64,000 nt of DNA from Glaciihabitans sp. dw_435 (GTDB taxonomy: Bacteria; Actinomycetota; Actinomycetes; Actinomycetales; Microbacteriaceae), in the NCBI RefSeq assembly GCF_018449675.1, contig NZ_JAAVUZ010000006.1, positions 1 to 64,000 of the forward strand. The letters run 5' to 3'. The notes under the pieces were generated by a model that made no database searches, was not told where the DNA came from, and saw nothing but the letters and a program-made list of their open reading frames with translations. Shown here piece after piece: positions 50,152-59,179 of this stretch. Every line of letters starts with the position of its first letter. The stretch's first letter is position 1. The position numbers and the translations under genes were made by a program.

Positions 50152-51114
50152 TTAATCCGCTGCGCGAATGATGATCGCGTCGGTGGTCGGATACGCCTCG
50201 CCCGGCTGCACGTACACGTCGGGTTCGATGTAGATCACCCGCGCGATTGGAACGGCGGCGCGGATGCTCGCCTCGACCGCGTTGATGGCGGTCGCGACAT
50301 CCGCCAGCTTCTTCTTGCTCGCAAACGCGACCTTGGCGCCGACGAGCAGTTCCTCGGGTCCGAGGTAGAGGGTGCGCATGTGGATGAGCGCCTCGACCTC
50401 GGGGTTGGAGTTGATGGCGTTGCGGATTTTCGTGGTGTCGTCGGGGTTGGCGCCCTCGCCGACGAGCAGGCTCTTGGTCTCGAAGCCGAGCACCAGGGCG
50501 ACGAGGATCAGCAGTACACCGATGCAGAGGGTGCCGATGGCGTCCCAGATGCCGTTGTGGGTGATGACGGTCAGGCCGACGCCGAGAAGGGCGAGCACGA
50601 GTCCGATCAGCGCGGCGAAGTCCTCGAGCAGCACGACGGGGAGTTCGGGCGCCTTCGCGCGGCGGATGAACTCGATCCACGACTGGGTGCCGCGGATGTG
50701 GTTGGACTCCTTGATGGCGGTACGGAACGAGAAGCCCTCGGCGCCGATCGCGAAGAGCAGGACGACGACCGGCAGCCACCAGTTGTCGAGGGGGTGCGGT
50801 TCGGCCAGCTTCTCGATGCCCTCATAGATCGAGAACACGCCACCGACGGAGAACAGGATGATGGAGACGACGAAGGCGTAGACGTAGCGCTCGCGTCCAT
50901 AGCCGAACGGATGATCCGCGTCGGCCTTCTTGCGGGACTGGCGACCGCCGAGCAACAGGAGCGCCTGGTTGCCGGTATCGGCCAGGGAGTGGACGCTCTC
51001 CGCGAGCATCGAGCTGGAACCCGAAAACACGAAGGCGATGAACTTCACGACCGCAATGCCAAGGTTTGCCGCGCCTGCCGCCAGGATTGCTCTGTTTCCG
51101 CCCGCTGTGCTCAT
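50152..51114 (-). CDS. Cation diffusion facilitator (CDF) transporter
   Basis: A 320-residue protein with about six membrane segments. The metal site lies in LAESVHSLADTGNQALLLLG (TM2) and HPFGYGRERYVYAF follows in the family position. The second site is around LLEDFAALIGLVLALLG (TM5). The C-terminal cytoplasmic domain is ferredoxin-like. Zn(II), Fe(II) or Mn(II) export is likely; the metal cannot be decided from sequence. Confidence 0.93.
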   Translation of the reverse strand: MSTAGGNRAILAAGAANLGIAVVKFIAFVFSGSSSMLAESVHSLADTGNQALLLLGGRQSRKKADADHPFGYGRERYVYAFVVSIILFSVGGVFSIYEGIEKLAEPHPLDNWWLPVVVLLFAIGAEGFSFRTAIKESNHIRGTQSWIEFIRRAKAPELPVVLLEDFAALIGLVLALLGVGLTVITHNGIWDAIGTLCIGVLLILVALVLGFETKSLLVGEGANPDDTTKIRNAINSNPEVEALIHMRTLYLGPEELLVGAKVAFASKKKLADVATAINAVEASIRAAVPIARVIYIEPDVYVQPGEAYPTTDAIIIRAAD

Positions 51115-51137
51115 GGGTCAATCCTAGGATGGTCGGT

Positions 51138-51962
51138 ATGGCTACCCTTCCCTCAATCGCGATACTCGGCACCGGATCCATGGGAGGAGCGATCCTCAGC
51201 GGACTGCTGCAGCCGTCGGTGACAGTGACGGGTGGCATCCGCGTGACCAACCGCACGCCGGCGAAGGCCGCCGCGCTCGAGTCATCCACTGTCACCTCGT
51301 ATGCGCTCGAGAGCACCCCCGATGCGAACGCGCTCGCCGTAGCCGGCGCTCGCGTCGTGCTGCTCGGCGTCAAGCCGTACATGATTGCCGACCTGTTGCG
51401 CGAGATCGCGCCGCACCTGGCTGCCGACACCATCGTGGTGAGCGTTGCGGCCGGCGTGACGACCGCGACCATGGAGGCGATCGTGCCGAACGTCGTCATC
51501 CGGGCGATGCCGAACACCCCCGCCGTCGTGGGACTCGCCGTGACGGGCGTCGCGGCCGGATCGCGCGCCACCGCCGCGGACGTGGCGGCGGCCCGTGCCG
51601 TGTTCGAGACCGTCGGCTCGGTGCTCGAGGTGGCGGAGGGAAAGATTGACGCCCTCAGCACCATCAGTGGTTCCGGCCCCGCCTACGTGTTCTATTTCAT
51701 TGAGGAGCTCACGCGAACGGCCATCGACCTCGGCTTCACCCCCGAGGAGGCGGCCATCATGGTCAACGGCACCTTCCGGGGTGCGAGCGAGCTCCTGGCC
51801 TCGGACTCCATCGAGCCGGGGGAGCTGCGCCGCCGCGTTACCAGCCCGGGAGGAACGACCGAACGGGCCATCGCGGAGCTGGCGACGGCCGATCTCAAGG
51901 GCATCTTCGATCGCGCGACGGCGGCGGCCCTCGCCAGAGCGACGGAGCTTGCCGCCGGCTGA
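51138..51962 (+). CDS. proC: Pyrroline-5-carboxylate reductase
   Basis: A 274-residue enzyme for the last step of proline synthesis. The NADPH loop is IAILGTGSMGGAIL (residues about 7-20), followed by VIRAMPNTPAVVG near 112 and the substrate-binding SGSGPAYVFYFIEEL near 178. ATG 51138 is chosen over ATG 51129 because of its ribosome-binding-site spacing. It is divergent from the CDF gene, 23 bp away. Confidence 0.96.
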   Translation: MATLPSIAILGTGSMGGAILSGLLQPSVTVTGGIRVTNRTPAKAAALESSTVTSYALESTPDANALAVAGARVVLLGVKPYMIADLLREIAPHLAADTIVVSVAAGVTTATMEAIVPNVVIRAMPNTPAVVGLAVTGVAAGSRATAADVAAARAVFETVGSVLEVAEGKIDALSTISGSGPAYVFYFIEELTRTAIDLGFTPEEAAIMVNGTFRGASELLASDSIEPGELRRRVTSPGGTTERAIAELATADLKGIFDRATAAALARATELAAG

Positions 51963-52036
51963 GTGCCACCCCGCACCTCAGCGGTTGCGCGGCACCCTCA
52001 TAGGGCGTCCATAGGGAACACGGTGATCCTTTTTCC

Positions 52037-52597
52037 ATGGACAACGCACGCAATGATGCCACTCCGACGCCCGAGGGCTCGGACGCAGAGAACTCCGCCG
52101 AGACCGCATCGACCGATGTCGTGGCTCAGGCTTCCACCCCCGTGAACCGCGACGCGGTCACCGAGTCGTTCACCGAACCCCAGCCGTACGTCGCCCCCGC
52201 GGCCGGCACCTACGTTCCCCCGGCTGGCGCCTACGTCCCGCCGGCGGGACAGGCCGCTCCGGGCGCCGTTCCTCCCGCCGCGGTTCCGCCGGTTGCCCCC
52301 GCCGCTCCGGTGAAGCAGGCAAGCACCGGTCGCGGGATGATGATCGCCGCAATCATCATCGCCGCCGTCATTCTCTCCGGCGGCTCGTTCGTCGGTGGCA
52401 TCGCCGTGGGTACCCAGGTCGGGGCCATCGTCGGTCACTCGATGAGCGAGAAGTTTGATCGCGGAGGTCAGACCCGGCAGTTCCCCGGCAACCGCCAGCA
52501 GGATGGCGGCACGCAGCAGAACGGCAACGGCAATGGCAATGGCACCACGCCGCAGCAGGGCACCCAGCCGACCGGCGTCCCGCAGCAGAACGGCTAG
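52037..52597 (+). CDS. Single-TM protein with Pro-rich N-terminus and Asn/Gly/Gln-rich C-terminus
   Basis: A 186-residue protein. Residues 1-95 are acidic and then Pro/Ala-rich with YVPPAG repeats, 100-130 is one membrane helix (GMMIAAIIIAAVILSGGSFVGGIAVG), and 140-186 is low complexity (NGNGNGNG, QQ). The layout suggests a cytoplasmic tail and a short surface segment. No domain is recognised. It is convergent with trkA. Confidence 0.75.
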   Translation: MDNARNDATPTPEGSDAENSAETASTDVVAQASTPVNRDAVTESFTEPQPYVAPAAGTYVPPAGAYVPPAGQAAPGAVPPAAVPPVAPAAPVKQASTGRGMMIAAIIIAAVILSGGSFVGGIAVGTQVGAIVGHSMSEKFDRGGQTRQFPGNRQQDGGTQQNGNGNGNGTTPQQGTQPTGVPQQNG

Positions 52598-52606
52598 GCC
52601 GCCCAA

Positions 52607-53278
52607 TCAGCTCTGCAGCGCCGCGAACTTCTCGATGTCTGCAGAGTTTCCGCTGACGATGATCAGGTCGTGGTTCGAAATCACCGTCTCCGGCGCCGCG
52701 TAGGTGAAGTCCTTGCCGGGCGCCTTCACGCCGACGACCGTGATGCCGTACTTGCGCCGCACCTGCGATTCGCTCAGCGGAATGCCACGGATGGGCTTCG
52801 GCGGATACATCTTGACGATCGCGAAGTCGTCATCGAACTCGATGAAGTCGAGCATGCGACCAGACACAAGGTGCGCGACGCGCTCACCCGCCTCGGCCTC
52901 CGGGTAGATCACGTGGTTCGCGCCGATCCGGGCGAGGATCTTGCCGTGCGACTGGCTGATCGCCTTCGCCCAGATCTGGGGGATCTTCAGGTCGACGAGG
53001 TTGGCAGTGATGAGAACGCTTGCTTCGATGGATGACCCGACAGCGACGACCGCGATCGCGAAGTCTTGCGCGCCGATCTGACGCAGGGCGTCGATGCTGC
53101 GGGCATCCGCCTGGACGGCGTGGGTGACACGCTCCGACCACTTCTGCACCAGGGACGCATCGGCGTCGATGGCCAGCACGTCCCGGTCGAGCCGGTCGAG
53201 CTGGCCCGCCGTGGCGGCGCCAAACCGACCGAGTCCAATGACGAGCACGGGTGCGTCGTGCGGAATCTTGTCAACCAA
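52607..53278 (-). CDS. trkA: Trk/Ktr potassium uptake regulatory subunit TrkA
   Basis: A 223-residue cytoplasmic gating subunit. The RCK-N NAD-binding loop is VLVIGLGRFGAATAGQL (residues about 11-27). The RCK-C domain occupies about 140-223 (VRRKYGITVVGVKAPGKDFTYAAPETVI). It overlaps the TrkH gene by 8 nt. Single-RCK length corresponds to KtrA/KtrC rather than the double-domain enterobacterial TrkA. Confidence 0.94.
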   Translation of the reverse strand: MVDKIPHDAPVLVIGLGRFGAATAGQLDRLDRDVLAIDADASLVQKWSERVTHAVQADARSIDALRQIGAQDFAIAVVAVGSSIEASVLITANLVDLKIPQIWAKAISQSHGKILARIGANHVIYPEAEAGERVAHLVSGRMLDFIEFDDDFAIVKMYPPKPIRGIPLSESQVRRKYGITVVGVKAPGKDFTYAAPETVISNHDLIIVSGNSADIEKFAALQS

Positions 53279-54695
53279 CGATCGGCCTTTCTTCTGCTCG
53301 CCGGAAGAGCTGGCGCCTGGTGCTCGCGGCGAGTGCTGCTGCGAGCGTCACTGTACCAATGCGGCCGAGGAACATGGTGGCCACCAGTACGTATTGCGCA
53401 CCGTCGGAGGTATTCGCAGTAAATCCCGTGCTGAGGCCGCAGGTCGCGAAGGCGCTGATGACGTCGAACAGCACGTAGTCGAGCGGCTCGTCGGTGATGA
53501 GCAACAGCAGGATGCAGGCGCTGGCGACGGTCGTGGCGCCCCACAGCACGACGCTGACAGCCAGGCGGAGCACGTCCTGGGGGATGCGGCGGTCGTACGC
53601 TTCCATTTCGTCGTTTCCGCGGGCCTCGGCGAAGGCGGCGATGAACAGGATGGCAAGCGTGGTGACCTTGATGCCGCCCGCGGTCGAGGCGGAGCCTCCC
53701 CCGATGAACATGAGCATGTCGGTGACCAGCAGGCTCGAGCCATCCAGGTGGGAGATATCGATCGTCGAAAAGCCGCCTGACCGCGACATGGTGCTGAGGA
53801 AGAAGCTCTGCAGAATCCGCTGGCCGGTGTCGAGCTTCTGCATGGTGGCGGGGTTCGAGTACTCCAGGGCGAAGTAGGCGAGCGCACCGAGAACCAGCAG
53901 GAGGGCAAAGGTGAAGAGGGTGATCTTGACGTGCAGCGACCAGCGCTTTGGCTTGGTGAGGTTGCGACTGAGCACGTAGATCACGGGGAATCCGATGGCG
54001 CCGAAGACGACGCCGATCATGAGGGCTCCGAGGAACCACACGTCGGTGGCGTAGGGGGTAAGTCCCGAGCTCGTCGGCAGGAATCCGGTGTTCGTGAAGG
54101 CCATGGCGGAGTAATAGAAGGACTCCCACGCGGCATCGAGGGGAGCGACGCCCTCGATGAGCATGCGGGGAAAGAGCAGGAGCGCGACGGCACCCTCGAT
54201 CACGAGGGCGCTGACCGCCACGGTGAGCAGGAGGTTGCCCGTCTCGCCGAGCCGCACCGCCTGGCCCTCGGCGATCGGACCCTTGCGGTTGCGCAGCGGG
54301 TTGGCGTCTCCGGCTGCCAGCAGCTTCTGCCGGAGCCCGAGTCGGCGGCTGATCACCAGCCCGAGGATCGACGCGAGCGTCAGCACCCCGATACCGCCGA
54401 TCTCGACGCCGAGGAGGATGACGCTGTGGCCAAACGGCGACCAGTAGGTCGCCATGTCCACGGTCGACAGGCCGGTCACGCAGATGACCGAGACGGCGGT
54501 GAACAGCGCGTCGATGAAGGGGGCGACCTCACCGCTCGTGGTGGCGATCGGGAGGGAGAAGAGGAGCGTGAAGACGAGCACAAGGGCGGCGAAGATGGTG
54601 ATCGCAAAACGGGCCGGAGTTGCGCTGGCAAAGTCCGCGACAAGCTCCCGGCCGCGCTCAAGCGGCGTGAGGTGCGACACGGGTTTCGTGCGCAT
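53271..54695 (-). CDS. trkH: Trk/Ktr potassium transporter membrane subunit TrkH
   Basis: A 474-residue channel-like transporter with repeated M1-P-M2 units. Selectivity-filter glycines lie in ALFTAVSVICVTGLSTVD, ALMAFTNTGF-like, STMSRSGGFSTIDI and SAFATCGLSTGF segments. It partners TrkA, encoded directly downstream. ATG 54695 is the start. It is divergent from an ArsR gene. Confidence 0.95.
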   Translation of the reverse strand: MRTKPVSHLTPLERGRELVADFASATPARFAITIFAALVLVFTLLFSLPIATTSGEVAPFIDALFTAVSVICVTGLSTVDMATYWSPFGHSVILLGVEIGGIGVLTLASILGLVISRRLGLRQKLLAAGDANPLRNRKGPIAEGQAVRLGETGNLLLTVAVSALVIEGAVALLLFPRMLIEGVAPLDAAWESFYYSAMAFTNTGFLPTSSGLTPYATDVWFLGALMIGVVFGAIGFPVIYVLSRNLTKPKRWSLHVKITLFTFALLLVLGALAYFALEYSNPATMQKLDTGQRILQSFFLSTMSRSGGFSTIDISHLDGSSLLVTDMLMFIGGGSASTAGGIKVTTLAILFIAAFAEARGNDEMEAYDRRIPQDVLRLAVSVVLWGATTVASACILLLLITDEPLDYVLFDVISAFATCGLSTGFTANTSDGAQYVLVATMFLGRIGTVTLAAALAASTRRQLFRRAEERPIVG

Positions 54696-54770
54696 AGGTG
54701 GTGCCTCCGTCTACCGCTCGTGAAACAGCTTGTCATGGTACTACCCGCCGGGGATCGCTAGCCTGTTGCC

Positions 54771-55262
54771 ATGGCTGACATCTTTGATGTGATCGCGGAT
54801 GCGACGCGACGCGAACTGTTGCACGTTCTGCTCGAGCGATACGTCGCAACCGACTCCGACAACGGAGAGCTCAGCGTGGGGGAGATCGTCGAGAAACTCG
54901 GTCTCAGCCAGCCGACTGTCTCCAAGCACCTCAAGGTGCTGCGCGATCACGGCCTCGTGTCCGTGCGGGAAGAAGGACAGCACCGCTACTACAGCCTGGA
55001 TGCCTCGCCGCTCGAGGAACTGGAGGACTGGATCATCCCGTTCCTCAGCGCCGACTTCGATCCCTCGCGCATCGATCCCGATGACGCGGCGGCGTCTCCC
55101 GCCTACGCCGCCTGGGCCGGAGCCGAAGTAGGACAGAAAGTGGGGCGAGCGGTGGCCGAGACATCCCACAAGGCGATCGACGCCCTGCACGGTGCGACGG
55201 ACGTGCTGCACGGTGCCACCGGACAGGTCAGCCGGGGCATCCGCAAGATCACGAAGAGGTAG
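54771..55262 (+). CDS. ArsR-family winged-helix regulator
   Basis: A 163-residue protein. The helix-turn-helix is at about 35-75 (SVGEIVEKLGLSQPTVSKHLKVLRDHGLVSVREEGQHRYYSL). The family's ELCVC-type metal-binding cysteines are absent, so it does not sense metal by that site. The C-terminal 60 residues form a helical Ala/Gly-rich tail (ALHGATDVLHGATG) seen in actinobacterial homologues. Its target could include the divergent Trk genes. Confidence 0.9.
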   Translation: MADIFDVIADATRRELLHVLLERYVATDSDNGELSVGEIVEKLGLSQPTVSKHLKVLRDHGLVSVREEGQHRYYSLDASPLEELEDWIIPFLSADFDPSRIDPDDAAASPAYAAWAGAEVGQKVGRAVAETSHKAIDALHGATDVLHGATGQVSRGIRKITKR

Positions 55263-55349
55263 ACGCCGAGTCACACCAGCCCCTATATTTACGATCAACC
55301 ACTCCGGCACCACTCTTCGGGGTGTATTTCGGGGCCAAAGGGGCGCAAA

Positions 55350-55544
55350 GTGTCGAGGGATCTCTCTGATGTGCGCTTTCTGACGGTTGCGGAAGTTGCC
55401 GAGATGATGCGCGTATCGACCATGACCGTGTACCGTCTTGTGCATTCCGGTGAGCTGCCGGCCGTGCGTTTCGGGCGATCTTTTCGCATTCCGGAATCGG
55501 CCGTAGCCACCGCAATTGAAATTCACGTCTCCGACGTGGGGTAG
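55350..55544 (+). CDS. BldC-like excisionase-type helix-turn-helix protein
   Basis: A 64-residue protein almost entirely made of a MerR-like winged helix (FLTVAEVAEMMRVSTMTVYRLVHSGELPAVRFGRSFRIPESAV). Size and sequence agree with BldC-type small regulators of actinobacteria. GTG 55350 has a GGGGCG-type purine stretch upstream. The tiny ribosomal protein gene follows after 69 bp, an arrangement common in actinobacteria. Confidence 0.92.
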   Translation: MSRDLSDVRFLTVAEVAEMMRVSTMTVYRLVHSGELPAVRFGRSFRIPESAVATAIEIHVSDVG

Positions 55545-55613
55545 AGTAAAACGTTATGTTTTCCGCGGTTCTGATCGGACCGGTGGTCCAATCAGCATTC
55601 AGCGAGGTGATTT

Positions 55614-55712
55614 ATGGGTTCCGTCATCAAGAAGCGCCGCAAGCGCATGGCGAAAAAGAAGCACCGCAAGATGCTTCGCAAGACGCGTCACCAGCGTCGT
55701 AACAAGAAGTAG
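55614..55712 (+). CDS. bS22 / AURKAIP1-COX24-domain small ribosomal protein (32 aa)
   Basis: A 32-codon frame, 18 of whose residues are Lys or Arg, starting MGSVIKKRRKRMAKKKHRKM. This is the pattern of the mycobacterial small-subunit protein bS22 and of the COX24/AURKAIP1 domain. GAGGTGA precedes ATG 55614. A strong terminator follows 14 bp after the stop. Confidence 0.9.
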   Translation: MGSVIKKRRKRMAKKKHRKMLRKTRHQRRNKK

Positions 55713-55726
55713 CCTTCGGGATCGAG

Positions 55727-55760
55727 AAGCGCTAGACCAGTTGAGGTCTAGCGCTTTTTT
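55727..55760 (+). terminator. Intrinsic terminator after the bS22-like gene
   Basis: A 12-bp perfect stem (55727-55738 with 55745-55756) has a 6-nt loop and a run of six T. Its right arm also encodes the last residues and stop of the convergent HAD gene. Confidence 0.92.
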
Positions 55761-56578
55761 GATGCCCTCTCGGTGCCGCCGGCGTCGGACGTGGATGCCC
55801 CGGGGCGGAGTGTCGCCGCAGCCGATGTCGACCGTGCCTCGCGCCGAACCCGACGTTGCGCGGCGCGAATGCTCGCGTGCTTCAACTGCAGCGTTGACCA
55901 ACCGCGGGCGCGCGCGTGCTTGCTCAGCACCGAGTCGGGATTGACCACCACGCGGTTGCCGACGAGGGTCAGCAGGGGGATGTCGTTGCGCGAATCCGAG
56001 TAGGCCCAGCAGTCCGCGAGGTCTGCCCCGATGTCACGCGTCAGCGCCCGGGCGGCGACGGCCTTGCTGTCGCCGTGCAGAACGCCGCCGTCCAGGCCGC
56101 CGGTGAAGACCCCGTCGGTCGCCTCGATCTTCGTGCCGAGCGCGCCGGTGAGTCCGAGTCGGTCAGCGATGACCTGCGCGACCAGCTGCGGCGATGCAGT
56201 GATGAGCCAGACCTGGTGACCCTTGCCGATGTGTTCGCGAGCGAGGGCGACGGTCTCCGGCCACAGCCGCGACCGGATGTCCCGTTCGTAGACCTCATTG
56301 GCGATCGTGACGAGTTCTTCCTCGGTGTGGCCGCCGAGCAGCTCGAGCGCGCGGTCCTTGATCGACGCGAGCTGCCGCATGTTCTCCCCGACGAAGAGGA
56401 ACGTCGCCTGGTGCCAGCCAAAACGCACGATGTCGCGCACGGTGATGAGCTTGCGCCGCCAGGCGGCCTTCGCGATATGGAAGGTGCTCGCCCCGCGCAG
56501 CAGGGTGTTGTCGACATCGAAAAAGGCGACGATGGCAGAGTCGCTCTGCGGAATCGTCTCCACCATGGGCTCGGGCAT
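55748..56578 (-). CDS. HAD-IB-family phosphatase
   Basis: A 276-residue hydrolase. Motif I is AFFDVDNTLLRG (residues about 18-29) with the nucleophilic Asp, motif II is the Thr/Ser of WLITASPQ, and motif IV is WAYSDSRNDIPLL near 195. It is similar to SerB-like and CicA-like proteins acting on phosphoserine or lipid phosphates; the substrate is open. The start is ATG 56578 or ATG 56566. The C-terminal tail of about 45 residues is basic and disordered. Confidence 0.92.
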   Translation of the reverse strand: MPEPMVETIPQSDSAIVAFFDVDNTLLRGASTFHIAKAAWRRKLITVRDIVRFGWHQATFLFVGENMRQLASIKDRALELLGGHTEEELVTIANEVYERDIRSRLWPETVALAREHIGKGHQVWLITASPQLVAQVIADRLGLTGALGTKIEATDGVFTGGLDGGVLHGDSKAVAARALTRDIGADLADCWAYSDSRNDIPLLTLVGNRVVVNPDSVLSKHARARGWSTLQLKHASIRAAQRRVRREARSTSAAATLRPGASTSDAGGTERASKKR

Positions 56579-56649
56579 TCCGGACAGTCTAGGAGGCCGG
56601 ACCGGGTATTGCCTGCGTCGAACGACAGCACGCCCGTAAGCTGGTTCGC

Positions 56650-56907
56650 GTGTCACATTCTGCCGAACTCACTCTCCTCAGCCGCCCGGGTTGCCACCTC
56701 TGCGACACCGCCCGCGGCGTCGTGACGGAGGTACTCACCGAATATCCCACCGTGGCGATGCGCGAGCTCTCCATCGACGACGATGCCGACCTGCACGACA
56801 CATACGCCGAGGACATCCCCGTCGTGCTGATCAACGGCAAGGTCCACAACTACTGGCGCATCGACCCGGTGCGCCTGCGCGCGGCGCTCACGAAGGAAAC
56901 GGCATGA
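56650..56907 (+). CDS. Glutaredoxin-family protein
   Basis: An 85-residue thioredoxin-fold protein with redox motif CHLC (residues 15-18) and cis-Pro in DIPVVLINGKV. It starts at GTG 56650. It resembles the DUF836/glutaredoxin-like group more than classical glutaredoxins. It overlaps the next gene by 4 nt and is divergent from the HAD gene, an arrangement common in actinobacteria. Confidence 0.92.
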   Translation: MSHSAELTLLSRPGCHLCDTARGVVTEVLTEYPTVAMRELSIDDDADLHDTYAEDIPVVLINGKVHNYWRIDPVRLRAALTKETA

Positions 56908-57203
56908 TCAAGCACATCGTCACGTGGAAATTGTCGGCGACGGATGACGCGGGCAAACAGTCATCTTTCGACGCCATTGCCGCGGTGCTGCGGCCCCTGG
57001 CCGACTCCGTGCCCTCGGTTCGCTCGCTGACGGTCGGGCGCAACGTCGCCTACCCGGACACGAACTGGGACCTGGTGCTCGTGGCCGAGTTTGACGATCT
57101 CGCCGGACTCGAGGCCTACCAGGTCAATCCCGATCACAAGGCGGCCGCCGCCGTCGTGCGGGCGAACGTCGAGGCCCGCTCGGGCATCGACTACGAGTTC
57201 TGA
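56904..57203 (+). CDS. Dabb (stress-responsive A/B barrel) domain protein
   Basis: A 99-residue dimeric alpha/beta-barrel protein (MIKHIVTWKLSATDD; VPSVRSLTVGRNVAYPDTNWDLVLVAEFDDLAGLEAYQVNPDHKAA). The signature IKHIVxWKL and NPDH are those of the Dabb family. The catalytic role, if any, is unknown. It is translationally coupled to the glutaredoxin-like gene. Confidence 0.92.
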   Translation: MIKHIVTWKLSATDDAGKQSSFDAIAAVLRPLADSVPSVRSLTVGRNVAYPDTNWDLVLVAEFDDLAGLEAYQVNPDHKAAAAVVRANVEARSGIDYEF

Positions 57204-57210
57204 CCCGTCG

Positions 57211-57489
57211 TTACTTCTTCGAGGTCTTCTTCTTCGCGAGCGCGTCGCGCTCCGCTTCAAGCGAGGCAAGCGTCGTGGCCTCGAGCCCGGGCTGCGTGAG
57301 CTCGGCAAACGGACTCGGCTGCGCAGTTTTCTTGTAGACGGCCTCGGCATACTCGTTCGCGGCCTCGCGAACCTCCGCGGATACGCGCTGTGCCTTTTTC
57401 AGTGACACTGCGGGGCTACCAACTACGGCTGCGTGCTTCTTCAGGGCCTTCGTGAGGCTCTTGCGGGCGGCGTCAATCTTCTTAGGCAT
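57211..57489 (-). CDS. Lys/Ala-rich hypothetical protein (92 aa)
   Basis: A basic, helical 92-residue protein with Lys clusters at both ends (MPKKIDAARKSLTKALKKH and AKKKTSKK) and an acidic middle. No hydrophobic segment. The composition suggests nucleic-acid or nucleoid association. No family is recognised. It is convergent with the Dabb gene and divergent from the WXG100-like operon. Confidence 0.75.
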   Translation of the reverse strand: MPKKIDAARKSLTKALKKHAAVVGSPAVSLKKAQRVSAEVREAANEYAEAVYKKTAQPSPFAELTQPGLEATTLASLEAERDALAKKKTSKK

Positions 57490-57578
57490 AGGGCATATCT
57501 TCCACTATCAAGGTGAACACGCAAGCTGACGGGGTGCAGCCGATAGGCTCGGAGCACTTCCAACGAAGGACGGTCACG

Positions 57579-57872
57579 ATGAGCGCCAATCGCCTAGAAA
57601 TAGATACGACGGCTGTGCAGAGCCTTGCGCAGAACCTTGCAACTGTTAAATCCGCCCTGGATGGGGCGGCCGATTCGACAGATTCCCTCAGCGGAATGGT
57701 CGGTCACGACCACCTCGCGAGCGTGGTGGGAGACTTCTCCGGACAGTGGGATGACCGCCGCAAGGAGTTGATCGACCAGATCGATCACCTGAAGCAGCAG
57801 GCGAGCTCCATCGCTGAGGCCTTCGAGTCCCTCGACAACGAGCTTGCCAAAGCCCTGACGGACGAGGGCTGA
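57579..57872 (+). CDS. WXG100-like (ESAT-6-like) small helical protein
   Basis: A 97-residue protein that should fold as a helical hairpin. Trp57 (SGQWDDR) is at the turn and lacks the Gly of a strict WXG. FESLD near the end resembles the YxxxD/E type VII export signal with Phe for Tyr. ATG 57579 follows AAGGA. It heads a five-gene operon whose members all overlap. No EccC/EssC secretion ATPase is in the window. Confidence 0.75.
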   Translation: MSANRLEIDTTAVQSLAQNLATVKSALDGAADSTDSLSGMVGHDHLASVVGDFSGQWDDRRKELIDQIDHLKQQASSIAEAFESLDNELAKALTDEG

Positions 57873-59179
57873 TGTCCGCGCAGTCAGAGATTGCGACCCT
57901 TCCCGGAGATCCCGACGGGATCAAGGTCGAAGCGAGCAAGTACACGGCGACGGCCACGGCCGTGCGAAACGCGGCCAACGAGATTCGCCGCCTGGCCACC
58001 GACAGCGCCTCCGGTGAGAGCGAGGCGGTCTCCGCCCTCGTCGAGATCTCCGATGACGTCGCCGACCGCCTCGACAAACTCCACGGACGATACGAGACGG
58101 CCGGATCGGCGCTCACCACATACGCCACCACTCTTGCCACGGCGCAGACCATGGCGGCAGCCGCGGTTCGCGTGCGCGACAACGCTGTCGAAGATTCGGC
58201 GAACGCGACGCGGATGGCCCAGCACTACGAAGACGAAGCCACCGCCGCCACCACGCCAGACGAAAAAGCCGAGGCCGAGCGCATGCAGCGGCATTACACG
58301 GAGTCGGACGAGTCCGCGGGAACCGACCTCGCCGGTGCGCTGGCGTCCTACCGCGAGGCCGTTGAGATGCGGGACACCGCCGCGGCGGTCGCCGCCGACC
58401 TCATCTCGGCCGCGATCGACAAGGACGGCCTCAACGACAGCCTGTGGGATGACTTCAGCGGGTGGGTCGCCGACCACGCCGAACTTCTCAAGGCCATCAA
58501 GGACGTTCTTGGCTGGATCGCCACGGCCCTCGCGTTTGCGAGCCTGATCTTCCCCGTTCTCGCCCCGTTCGCCCTCGCGTTCGCGGGTGCAACCGCGTTG
58601 GTCAGTCTTGTGTTGTCGGCCACCGGCCAGCAGTCCTGGATCGAGTTTGGTCTCGACTTCCTCAGCTTCGCGACGATGGGCGTCGGCATGATCGCGGGAA
58701 AGGCGCTCAAGGGCACCATGACCGTCCTCAAGTCCACGCGGGTCGGCCGGCTGGCCGCTGCGGGACACCCCAACCCGCTTCGCGCCGTCACCGGCAGCTT
58801 CAACGGCGTGCTGCCGAGCAAGGTCGGCCTGCTCAACAAGCTCAGCTGGGCGAAGGAAGTGTTCTCGGCGAAGGGCGTCTTCAACGCATCGGCGATGCGC
58901 GTTCTCACCCGCTCACAGACCGGCGCGACCGGCGCTGCGGATGCGGCTCTCGTGCTGCTGGGCAAGTCGCAGTACAGCACGCAGATTATCGCGGCGACGC
59001 TCTCGGGCACCGCAGGCAAGATCGACACGGCCCTGGGCTCGGCCGGCAAGGTAGGCGATCTGCTCACCAAGTACGTGCCGGCGGTGCCGACTGCCGTTAC
59101 CAACGGGCTCGACGGCGTGGGTGACTGGTACGAGGGTGTCGGCGAAAAGGCCACCTGGCGGATCGGCTCGTCGTGGTAA
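57872..59179 (+). CDS. Large helical protein with central membrane-active segment; putative T7SS-linked effector
   Basis: A 435-residue protein. The first 200 residues are Ala/Thr/Glu-rich helices (coiled-coil-like, as in LXG or EspB-type partners of WXG100 proteins). About 210-285 holds strongly hydrophobic helices (IATALAFASLIFPVLAPFALAFAGATALVSLVL; FATMGVGMIAGKALKG). The remaining 150 residues are Gly/Ala/Ser-rich without a recognised enzyme fold. It overlaps the WXG100-like gene by 1 nt and the next gene by 7 nt. Export or pore formation is a hypothesis. Confidence 0.7.
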   Translation: MSAQSEIATLPGDPDGIKVEASKYTATATAVRNAANEIRRLATDSASGESEAVSALVEISDDVADRLDKLHGRYETAGSALTTYATTLATAQTMAAAAVRVRDNAVEDSANATRMAQHYEDEATAATTPDEKAEAERMQRHYTESDESAGTDLAGALASYREAVEMRDTAAAVAADLISAAIDKDGLNDSLWDDFSGWVADHAELLKAIKDVLGWIATALAFASLIFPVLAPFALAFAGATALVSLVLSATGQQSWIEFGLDFLSFATMGVGMIAGKALKGTMTVLKSTRVGRLAAAGHPNPLRAVTGSFNGVLPSKVGLLNKLSWAKEVFSAKGVFNASAMRVLTRSQTGATGAADAALVLLGKSQYSTQIIAATLSGTAGKIDTALGSAGKVGDLLTKYVPAVPTAVTNGLDGVGDWYEGVGEKATWRIGSSW

